Source: Aphelocoma coerulescens
Taxonomy: Eukaryota; Chordata; Aves; Passeriformes; Corvidae
Direction: 5' to 3'
NCBI RefSeq assembly: GCF_041296385.1
Contig: NC_091015.1
Location: forward strand, 90,690,004-90,754,003
Length of the DNA stretch: 64,000 nucleotides
The notes beneath the pieces were generated by a model, which searched no databases, had not been told where the DNA came from, and saw only the letters and a list, made by a program, of their open reading frames with translations. The first letter of the stretch is position 1. Every line of letters starts with the position of its first letter. The translations under genes and the position numbers were made by a program. Of this stretch, positions 50,398 to 60,755 are shown in pieces.

Positions 50398-51744
50398 TGT
50401 CATAGGTTAGCAAGCTGAGTCTCGGAAGTGATGTTCTTCTTACAGCTTCCTCTATGACCTGATAGAACCTATCAGATGGCCAGTTTGAATATGGACAATT
50501 CTTTAAGCCACTTAAAATTGTGACCGCCTCTGTGATCCACACTTAAGAATAGACAACCCCCCCCCCAAGCTCTCTCTCGTTTCCATTGCTGGCACAGGTG
50601 GCTGCGGGGCCCGAGTGGGGGCCAGCGGGCCCGGCCAGGCCCTGCTCGGGCCAGGCCAGGCCGGGCCACGGCCATCCTGGAGCCGATGGCCCAGTTTCCA
50701 CCCATGGAACGCCCCCCACTGCCTTGCTGTGGGCAGCTGGAGCGGCTCGGAACCCCCCCTCTCCACTGCGATAATCGACATTCCAGCTGCAAGGCCTAGG
50801 TGAGATTAACCCTTTTATTGCTGAAGTGAAGAGCTGAAAACCTGAGGGAAGAGAAAGAGGAGATGCTTAAAGCTAAAAGTCTGTTGTGAAGCTATGATAT
50901 ATCAGAGTATCCCACTGTAATTTCATGAAGACATGGGGGGGGGTGGAGTGTTCAACTCGTGCTTGTAAGCAAAAGCACCTGCGCTGAGATAGGCAGGTGC
51001 TGACGCAGGTGTAATTTCATGAGAACTTTGAACAGGGAGAAATGGAAGCAATGAGGACTTTTGCTCCAAATGGGAAAGGAGAAAACCTCAGTTCCTAGAG
51101 ATGCTCCCAGAGATAGTCCTAAAGATGAAGATGAGGAGGACCCTTTGCTCCCAGGGAAGGAGAAGGGCTTCTGTTCTTAGAGATGAAATGCTCCCAGAGA
51201 TGGGTGAAGAGAACTTTTGTTTCTGAACGGCTCAACCTTAAAATTGTACCCCAAAAACCTTCAAGAGTGGACCCTCGAAAGCAGTTGTGGGAAAAGCTGC
51301 AAGTTGGGGGGGGAAGGGACTCACATGCGAGCAGAGAGACTCCTCTTCCTAAATGGACTGAACAAAGTTATTTGGAAGTGGGCGGCTGTCTCATTGTGAT
51401 ACTGTTTTCATAGCACGAGCAAGAGACTTCTCTTTCTAAATGGACTGAACAAGGTTATTATGGAAGTGATAAACAGACTGAACATCTTAAGGGTTTTCTT
51501 TTTACATAGTCAGTGGGAGAAGGAAGGAAGGTGGGGGGAGGAGGAGAGTTCTGAAGGTGGTATAATTTTTTTTTCCCTTCTTTTAGGTCTGTTAATAAAC
51601 TTCTTTATATTCTTTCAAGTTTGGTGCCTGCTTTGTGTTTCTCCTAATTCTTATCTCACAGAAGATAAACAGTAATAAGTATTTTGGACCAAACCACTAC
51701 ACTAAATTGGTGTTTCCGCCTGGTTACAAACCGAAGCCACTACA
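50398..51744 (+). mobile_element. Solo LTR (passerine family B, copy 2), plus strand, nested in a CR1
   Basis: Begins TGTCATAGGTTAGCAAGC and ends GCCACTACA, with AAGAG immediately before (50393-50397) and immediately after (51745-51749), a perfect 5-bp target-site duplication. AATAAA stands at 51594-51599. It shares with copy 1 the GC-rich U3 island (about 50600-50760), the purine-rich repeats and the doubled CTAAATGGACTGAACAA phrase. Small insertions and deletions distinguish the two copies, for example in the G run near 51306. 1347 bp, no retroviral genes. Because it cuts a CR1, it is the younger of the two. Confidence 0.95.
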
Positions 51745-51870
51745 AAGAGGCAGTGCTGCATGCCTTGCTGAAGTCAGGATAAACAATAGCAACTGCTCTA
51801 CCCTCATGCACCAGGCCAGGCCACCATTTGTTACATTGAAGAAGGCTCGGAGGCTGATCATTGATCGCAT
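51745..51870 (-). mobile_element. CR1 LINE, right piece of the interrupted copy, minus strand
   Basis: After the duplicated AAGAG, the sequence CATGCCTTGCTGAAGTCAGG continues the CR1 ORF2 where the left piece stopped, followed by GCTCTACCCTCATGCACCAG and a diverged GAAGAAGGCTCGGAGGCTG segment. The right end fades into unique sequence, so the boundary is approximate. Confidence 0.75.
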
Positions 51871-54475
51871 CCACTTCAGTTTTATTATTAATCTGTTGTG
51901 TCTGCTAGTGCAACTTCCTTCAGTTTCTTTCTTCACATATATGTTCTGTGGTTTTTTTGGTGGAGGTAGGAAGCCTTCTGAAACTGTTTTTTTATATTAG
52001 TACTGTTTTCTTGAGTCTTGGCTGAAATGGTAGATTTCATTTTAAAAATAAAAATATTGAACATATAAAGGTTAACATAATTTTACTTTGCTAAAGCTAA
52101 TGGAAATCAATGAAACTATGTAAACACCGCTATACAGAGTCATAAATACCATTGAGTAAAAGTATGAATTCATAGGCCTAATGGAAAAGAAATGAATGGA
52201 TGGCAGCTTTAGTATTTTCCTGATAAAAGAAGGGATGGAGAGAGACATGCTTTGAAATCAAGTTTTGTAGCTGTTATGGTGCAATGTGGAGGTTGCAAGA
52301 CAGTCACTTTATTTACTCTGTTTTCCACCTTATGGCTTCTTTAAAGTAAAGGAAAATAACTAAAATTGAAATGAGTGAATAGCAAAATAAGAGATAATAT
52401 TGGTCTCTTCAGGCTAGGACTGTTATCTAAACTTTACTTTAACAAGGAAATTGTTCAGAAAGACATGAAAAAATAATATGCTAATCAGTCTACTGATTCA
52501 TTCATAGATTTTAAGAAAGAGAGAAAAAAGAAATGTTTGGCAAGTAACTGTTGCATGTTGTATAAATATCGAAGTGTTTCATCATAGCTCAAATATTTGT
52601 TATGATAGTTGGCCTTTCTGTCTCAAAATTATTTGCTTCTATCAGAACAAAATGGACAGGAAATGAATACAATCAATCTTCCTCCTTCGTTGTGTGTGGA
52701 AAATAACAAGAACACATAGGGGATGAAAAGTCACTCTTATAATATTATCAATACACTGGACTTGCTGCTTGTTATGTGTCTGATAGAAATATAGAAATGT
52801 GAGCAATTATCAAGTCCTACATTTTCTGTGATGAACCACAAGACTTTATTTTGAAGGGTTTTATAAGGATATATTCAAGTTAAAATTACCTGGAGTATTA
52901 TTTCCTGCAAAATGGTGACGAGTCATTTGAAACAATTAAGTCTTAAAGAATGTGTAGGAGTATACTGTCCTATTAAGAATGACTGGAGACTGGATCAGAA
53001 ATTTAGAATGAGAATAAACTGAATCATCTGCTCCAGCAGTGAAATGACCTTGCAATCAATAAGCTACTTATATGCCATTTTGCAACTAATCTTAAGGTGT
53101 AACAGATTTTTGCTCACTATGAACTTGATCTGCCAAAATTATTTTCTAAAAATATTTTCTTTTTTTTTGTGCAGTGTATGTAGAATTTAGTAAATATATT
53201 TGAAAACAAATTCTTCAGATTTAAATTTGTCCATTTCATTTCTCATCTTCCCAACTGCTGACTGGTTTTGTGTTACTTGCTGCTCCCTCATATGAGTTTA
53301 TCCACTGTCCACTGTCATCAGCACAATAACAAGAGTACCCTCAACTGATCATAAATATATTGTGAAGTTCTTTAAAGGAGATGCATCCATCCAATAATGC
53401 GTCCTTTTACTATATTTTTTTTTAATACGGAACATAGAAAAAACCCCATGGCATATATGAAATTAATACATTGCAGAAAAATATGGTAATCTATGTACAA
53501 TTAAATTTTAGGGTTGTCTTTCAACATTCAGACATGAGTGTTATAAAATCAAAGGGTCTCACAGGTGGCCCTGAAAATTGCAAATTGTTGCTTGAATATC
53601 GTGCTTCCCAGTTTTGGCCTTAAAATGACCACTGAATTCACTACAATGGAGACAACAGGTTGTGATAAGACTGAAAGTAAAATTTGTTTATGATTTTGGG
53701 AACAATTTACTCTCTTGGAAGGAAAAGAGACTAATAATTAATAAACTAGTATTTCATAGAAAAGGAAGTAGATTTTATGATGTATTGGAATAATAGAAGG
53801 GATGGAACTGCACAGTATATAAAGTTTGAGCCCTCACGGTGCACATTACCTAGTGTGGAAGCTCATCAGTTTTTAATAAGATAAATGAATTGAACTATAG
53901 GTGTAATATTAAATCCTAGGGTGGTGTTTGATTAGTTTGTGAAGGTGATTCTTTGATCTGCTCACCTGGAATCACAGGGGACTGAGAGAGAATTGCTTAG
54001 AGTGTTACTTAGCTGTTTTTTCAAAAATGAGGGATCATTTGATGATTTTGATGATAGTCTTTCTACTATGTCCTAACACTTTAAATTGATCACCTTAGGA
54101 GAACTGAGCTTTTTTAAATCCAGATAAGATGATTGTGTGGGTTTTTTAAACTTTAAAAAAAAATATTTATTTTTTTTTTAGATGTTTTTGGAGTCACAAA
54201 GTAATCTCTGGGGGAAACTGAGAGATCAATTGACCCTGTGAAAGTGAAAGCCACATAAAAGAAAATTTCTCATTCTTCCATGCAGCTAACAAAACAAAAC
54301 ATGGAATACTAAAAACCCCTGCCCAACAGGATGTTAAAGACAGGTTGGCTACCTCAATACTCCTGGCAGAATTTATCTACTATGTTTAAAAAGCTGTAGC
54401 ATTTGGAGGTATTACATTGCTATCTGATGCCCAGGAATATCTTTCAGTGTTCCATATACTTTAGAGTTAGTGTAA

Positions 54476-54530
<55 letters not shown>

Positions 54531-56152
54531 CATATAATTTTATGCTAAATCCTGAAGAATTAACATCTAATCTTGACTGTCTTTTGTCTTCTTGACTAAA
54601 GAAGATGCTTACATAATTTTTGGGGTTTTTTTGACAGTTTAAAATTCTGAACTTTTTCTTACATGCCCATCTTTTCCATGTAATGCACAGAGCAGGACAC
54701 AGTACTTACTTCAGCTGGAAACCTACCGATTGTAAGCAGTATGAAAGATTATGCAAGAGTTGAGGCATTCATACACTTCTTCTGAAGCTTTTTCTCATCG
54801 AAGGTCTGTGTAGGTTTTAAACATGTTTGTTTAAGGCAAAACCATCATTAAAGTGTCATTGATGAAAATGTTGTTTTGTTTAAAAATTAGTTTTATGTTA
54901 AAAAGAAATAACTTTTCAAAAGTTTCTATTCTATTTGCTTTCAGAATTGAGTTGGTTTTTAGTTACTAGGAAAAATGTGTTGTTAAAATGAAGAAAAGTA
55001 GAAATGAGAATAAAGAACCTACATGTACTATAAAAAGAGTTCTAATTATTGAGTAATAAAAATGTCTTGTGCTTGTCTACTTCATGACTGTAGTCTCTAA
55101 GTAGGACTAGGCATGTGGATTTTGGTAGCTTAAGCAGTAATGTTTGTTCATGATGGTCTAGTTCAAGAATGGAGGATTAAATCATCCAGATTCTTATGTC
55201 ATTCATACTTGTCATTAACTTGAAAGCTTGGGAAATACTTAACCCAGGACTGGAAAGTAATTTTTTCAAATGAATGCACAAGACCTTTGTATGGCAAAGA
55301 AGTAGAAAAAAAGTTAGTATGATTAGAGCACGTTTCTGAGATGGAAGCCATAGGCCTGTTCAGGTACACCTTGCAGTCCATCCAAAGTATCTATGGAATG
55401 CCAATAGTTCTCCTGAAAGATCAGGCAAAGGAATTTCTCCTGACAAGTGTACTTGAGTTCCAACCCTACTATTTAAAGGCTGGTGATACAAAAATGTACT
55501 TTTGTGTCGTGATCATGTGTAAATTGTGGAAGAGCAGGATAGGACAATGTGGTGGAAGGAATGGTAATTTGCATGACGACATCTAGGAAAAAATGCTCAT
55601 TTCTCTTCCAGAAAGCTCATAGTGAGTCCCTTTTTCCAAAGTTTCTTACAATGGAATACACCTATGCTTTTAAAAAGTATAAAAGAAAATCTTTAAGAAA
55701 TTTATAAATTTTTCCTTTTTTCTTTATTTGGAGAGGGCTTTGAGAAGAGAAGAGATTGCGATGTGGAGGGGGGATCTCGTTGCAGTCTTTTGGGAGAAAA
55801 AATGTCCAAAAGCACACTTTAAATTTCAGAATCTGGTTCAGACTAGTTATCCATTTCCTTCTGCATTTGAAAAGTTGAATTAGAAGTACTTATTTGAATA
55901 GTGTCATTTTTATATTTGATTGCTATAAAATTTAGTAGACTACTGCTGATGAGTCATTTAAATGGTGGCAATTACATTAAATATGTGTGCTAGAATCAGT
56001 AAAGCAACTGATTGCATTATTATTGTCTAAATTTGTAAATAATGTTATCCTCACAATTGAATTTTTAATGGTAATTTCTGTTATCTTTCTGATTTCCCAG
56101 TGTAATTTGAAGTCTCTGCTACAGGCAAAAAATATAAATTTAAATGTCTAAG
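51871..56152. other. Unique AT-rich sequence, no gene seen
   Basis: Holds the hexanucleotide array at 54477-54536. A strong acceptor-like site (TTTCTGATTTCCCAG) at 56100 is followed by only 16 open codons and no donor, so I do not call an exon. Confidence 0.45.
54477..54536. repeat. (ACATAT)n hexanucleotide microsatellite
   Basis: About nine to ten uninterrupted ATACAT-type units, ending in a tetranucleotide variant (ATACATACATATA). Confidence 0.95.
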
Positions 56153-56752
56153 TGTCCCGGTTTGAGACAAGTTTGGAGGAACATCCAAATTTGAATGTCC
56201 TCTGATAGAAGCCATGTTACAGCCCGCCCCTCCCCCACCAGATTCAGGAAAAATTTTCCTCTGAGGAAAGTGAAGGAAAAAACCTATTTATTTAACAAAC
56301 ACACAGGAAAAGAATACTAATGCTAAATAATAAAACCTCTTTCTGTGGAGAGAAACCTGGGAAGATTTTAGAGTCCTTTCTTTGGGTATGGTCTCTCTCT
56401 TTGTCCTTTTCTGAGCTGGGTTGGCCTGGGACCCCTCTGGGCCTCAGTGGAAAGTTCTGAACAGTTCCAGAAGAGAAGAAGTCGAAGTCCCAGGGAAAAA
56501 AACCTATCTCTCCATCTCTCTCTGGAGAAACGGAGCTGAAAGCTGGCTGAAAAGCAGCAAAGGGCACTTCCTCCGTGCTTGCTGCTGCAGAAGCGTGCAG
56601 AGAGATAGAGTGACCTTGGAGCACAAACTGCTTTGAAAAATTCATCTGGCTTTTTTTCTTTATCTCACACCCAATTTTAAAGACACAGAAAGGCACAGGA
56701 GTCATGTCTGGACATACAGCAGTGATAAGGGATACAAAGTCACCCCAAGACA
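56153..56752 (-). mobile_element. Solo LTR (passerine family C, copy 1), minus strand
   Basis: Read on the minus strand it starts TGTCTTGGGGTGACTTTGT at 56752 and ends AAACCGGGACA at 56153, with AATAAA at the complement of 56287-56292. It shares order and wording with the LTR at 56939-57565: the CCAGACATGA box near the start, AGGTTTTATTATTTAGCATT before the polyadenylation signal, and CTGGTGGGGGAGGGGC near the end. The flanks CTAAG and CTAGC agree only in the first three bases, so no clear target duplication survives. A minus-strand frame of 155 codons inside it has no retroviral motif. Confidence 0.85.
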
Positions 56753-56938
56753 CTAGCACTCTTCAGAGTAGCAATTGGTACAATTTGTTTTATTCTTGAC
56801 TGACCATTACTTTAGTCAGATGGTAGAATGTACATATTTTCATGTGTTTCTCTTCTTCAGAAGGAACTGCAGCGTATGGCTTTTTACAGGAGGTTTCTTC
56901 TTTTTACCAACAAACAATGAAACTTTCCTATTCCGCCT

Positions 56939-57565
56939 TTTCTTGGGGTGACTTTGTGATGTGTATCCCCTATCACCTGCTCTATGCCCAGACATGAGTT
57001 CTGTGCCTTTAAAGCTAGCTAAGGGAGAGTGGGGAGAGCTGGTGGAATTCCTTCGGCGCTGTGTTCAAAACACAGATACGCTCGCTGGCTTCCTCTGTCC
57101 GGCTGCTCCGCTTCTGCAGCAGGGAAGAGAGTTACATTCCTTTTGCTTTTTAGCTAGTTTCTTGCTTGTTAGCCCAAGTACCGAGCCCTAGGACTTTGGC
57201 TTCTTCTTCTTCTTCTCTTCTGGACTGTTCAACAACACCAGAACATCATCCAGGAGACCTTACACCTCGGCCCGGAGGGGCCCACGCCCAACCCCAGCTC
57301 CGGAGAGGAGAGAGCCACACCCACAAAGGACTCTGAAATCTGCTGAGGTTCTCTCCACAGCGAGAGGTTTTATTATTTAGCATTATTCTTTTTCCATACC
57401 TTTGTGCACTCTTCTTGTTAAATAAACAACTTTTTTTCCTTTTTTCACTTTCCTCCGAGGAATTTTCTTCCTGAACCTGGTGGGGGAGGGGCAGCTGAAA
57501 CCTGCCTTCTTTGGAGGGGCTATTCCTGCCAGAGCAATTCCCTTAATTTGTCTCAAGCTGGGACA
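56939..57565 (+). mobile_element. Solo LTR (passerine family C, copy 2), plus strand
   Basis: Starts at the position equivalent to copy 1 but with TTTCTTGGGG (the expected TG is TT) and ends CAAGCTGGGACA at 57565. Landmarks: a TATA-like TTTAAAG at about 57007, a (CTT)n run near 57200, AATAAA at 57421-57426, and CTGGTGGGGGAGGGGCAGC near the end. Flanking 5-mers are CGCCT (56934-56938) and CCCCT (57566-57570), a possible target duplication with one mismatch. About 627 bp, no coding sequence. Confidence 0.85.
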
Positions 57566-57570
57566 CCCCT

Positions 57571-59559
57571 CCACTCTTTAACTTACATTTTTGTTTACTT
57601 CCTTGTCTTTAGAAAGAACACAAATGTTTGAAAAGTCTTTTCTGACTCTGGACTATTTTTTTTCTCAAACCTTTTTATCACATCTTACTTGAATTTTATT
57701 TGTCATTCTTCATCCCTCTGCTCCTCTTACACCTCTTTTTTTTTTTCTTTCTATCCCAGTTTGTTCACAGGAACATCTTGTAGCATCACTGTGACTGGAA
57801 TGCCAAAGATTTGTTCAGTGAAACTGTATGTTTAAATACTCAGAGGTGGTGATTAGAAAAATGAATGAACTTCTTGATTTCTTAAAAAAACTCCACCCCA
57901 AACTATCCATTTTGACACGTAGAACTTTCCTCTTAAATGAGTATAAACCTGGAAGCTAAAGGTTAAGCAGTGGTATATTTTCATACATTTTAGAAGATAA
58001 AATGTACAAATTCTTCTGAGATACAATATTTTCCTGCTCCCCTAAACTCCCAGCACCTATTTTGCAAAGTTTCTTTTAGTGCTAGGAATTTCTTACGTCA
58101 AAAAAATATTCTCATGGTTTCTCTCCTTTGCTAACAAAGAAAAAAAGTCTGTAATTCTGAAAATTATTCGGGAAGAATATCAGCAAAACCAAGGGTCTGC
58201 CATAAGGCCTTTATTGTCTAAGTGTTACAAATTCTCCTTCTGACACTGAGCACGCTGCTGTTCTGCTGCTGTTGCTACTGTCATGTGTGTTTTGACCAGG
58301 GTGGCCTTGCCATGCAGTCACTTATACTCATATTGCTCATACCTGAAGATTTAGAGATTTTAACTCTGCTAAAGGTTTGATGCATGATTGTTCTCTTCCA
58401 CATCTGCTCACACTGTGGTGAATCTGTTGTTATTCTCTAATGAGAAAAATAGACTTTTTATTTCAATAGTTTTGTTTTCCTGTAGAAAAGGTGGGTGTCA
58501 GTTTTGTATTAATGTAGTTCCCCTGCACTACAGTTCTTTGTTCTATTCTTTTTCACTTTGCTTCATGTTTGTGTTCTGAAAGCTGTCACTCTTAATTCAA
58601 AATGATCACCCAAAATTTTGCCCAGTTCTACTGCTTAAAAGGATGTTAACTCTAGAAAGTTATACCAATGGGGTGTAGAGAAGTGTGTGCATAACCAGAA
58701 TAATAGCTAAGCTGTTTGTAAAGTAACTCATAACTGCAGTTATGAGGGAGATCACCTTGTTCTATAATATAATCCTAGCCATATGTGTCACTTATGGAAC
58801 ACTGCAAAAAATGAAGAAGCTTCAGGTGAATTCAGGTGAAATGGTTCACTGTGGAATTAGAGTAAAATCTCTGGAATGGTCTATGGAGCTGCATAAGCAA
58901 GCAAGTTTTGTGTTCATAGTCAGGAAGGTTAGTAAAGCTGTACTTGAACACCTGCTTTCTAATTGTTGCTCATTAACTTCACTGCTGTAGGAGAAATGGT
59001 AGCCTTACCAGGTAGACTACCTAGTTTAAGGTGAAAATACCTTTTCATGTAGAAGAATATGAATGCAATCATATGACATAACTTTATCTGGGAATGGCAG
59101 CAAAGGTGCTTGAAAAAATTTCCTTCCATACAGCTTTATGTATGAAACTTGGTTTAAAAAGAGAGTTTTATGTTGAAAAGATTCATTTGAGCTTATAATT
59201 AATGCTAGCAGTAAATGGTTCTGATTCTAAGCTGGGTGATGGAGTTAGCATGAGTAAGTGCCTGTGATAGCAAATGCTCTTTCTTCTTGTAACGGAGCCA
59301 TGAGTCATTAGAATTATGGTGTGCTATAAAACTTAATTAGCATTAAAGTGTTCTCTCAGGTGATATACATTTTAACAATCCTGTATTAATAGTCACATCC
59401 CACAAGTCCATTACAGATTTCATGGTTTAATTATCTCTTCCCAGTGTTTAGTACCTGTCTGGATTTGTCCATTCTTTGGCAGTGAATGGCAAATTTGTCC
59501 AAGTTTTAGTAAGTTTCTGCATGAAGTAGTTTTGCATCCTGTAATATCTGTCTAAATTT
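57571..59559. other. Unique AT-rich sequence, no gene seen
   Basis: T-rich runs at 57655 and 57738 and chance frames only. Confidence 0.4.
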
Positions 59560-60755
59560 TGGCTGTCTGGGCAAACAGATAGTCAGGAACAGCCAGCATG
59601 GACTTATGAAGGCTAAATCATGCTTGACATAATTACTTTCTACATTGAAATGAGGAAGAGGAAGCAGAAAGAGTGGTGCATGCAATATACCTTAGTTTTA
59701 GTTAGATTTCTTATACCATCTGCCACATTATTTTCACTTGGAAGATCATGAAGTATGTACTGGAAATAGGGATAATTAAGTGGACTGAACATTGGCTTGA
59801 TCCTCATATTTAAAATGTAGCAATCATTGGTTGAACATCTATTTGGTTCCTGGTAAGAAGCAGAGTGCTCTTCAGCTTAGTACTGGAGCCCAGGTAATTG
59901 AGTATCTTTATCACTGGCCTGTGTCATCACACAGACTGCACTTTTATCAGATCTGTTGATGACAGCAAATGGCATGAAATGACTGTCATACTAAACTCTA
60001 AAACTTCAATCCAGAGAGAACTTGGAAAACTTGGGGCTTGGGAAAACAGAAATATATTAATTTCAGCACAAAAGAAATGCAAGGGTCTGTACCAGCAGTA
60101 GAATAATCCATGCATTACAGGCTGATAACTGACTGTCGGAGAAACAGGGCTGTTGGAAAGGAACTGGATATCCTTGCAGGTGTTGAGATGAATATGAAGT
60201 CAGCAAGGTATGACTTCTCATCCTAAGGAAGGTAAACCATGCACTTAGGGTGGCATGGCTAGTGCCTTTGAAGGAAGTCACCCTCTGCTTAATGCTGATG
60301 AAGACACACAGGGACTGCTGTCCCTGCTTTAAGCACAGTGTTGAGCACCTGGAGAGGGTCCATTGGAGGGCTACTACTGTGATTTGGGGTACACATGTCC
60401 CACGAGGAGAGGTTGAGGAAAGTGGGCTTGTTTATTCTACTGAAGAGAAGCATATCGGGGTGGCCTATAGCTACGTGAAAGTGTGACAAAGGTGGTGGAC
60501 ATAAACTCTCTCCTTCAGAGACAATACTCTTAGGTTGCATCTTGGGAGGTTCATGTTGGGCATCAGGAGAAAACATTTACATAGTAGACTAGTGCTGCTG
60601 TGGAACAGGTATCAAGTGGTATCTTGATCCTAGAGCTTTTAAAGACTTTGATAGATAAAGCAACTGTTGACTTGAATTGTTGATGGACTAACTGAGCAGG
60701 AGAGTGGACTAAAGGTGCCTTCAAAATAATATTTTTATGATTACAGGATTTTTAT
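59560..60755 (+). mobile_element. Ancient CR1 LINE, ORF2 reverse transcriptase to 3' region, plus strand
   Basis: Heavily diverged but still in order. GGAACAGCCAGCATGGACTT (59588) is the CR1 segment encoding the region before the catalytic core. The catalytic motif itself reads CTFIRSVDDSKW at about 59938-59973, keeping both aspartates of the usual FADD. GAGCACCTGGAGAGGGTCCA (60343) and GGAGAGGTTGAGGAAAG belong to the C-terminal part, and GGAACAGGTATCAAGTG (60602) to the end of ORF2. Many frameshifts and stops. It is the oldest and longest CR1 here; both boundaries are approximate. Confidence 0.75.

Noticed and set aside
38748..51744. A single 13-kb provirus bounded by the two family-B LTRs
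   Set aside because: Each LTR has its own target-site duplication, and the interior holds unique DNA and unrelated CR1 pieces instead of retroviral genes.
56101..56151. Strong acceptor-like site followed by CNLKSLLQAKNINLNV and a stop
   Set aside because: Only 16 codons, no donor and no polyadenylation signal close by.
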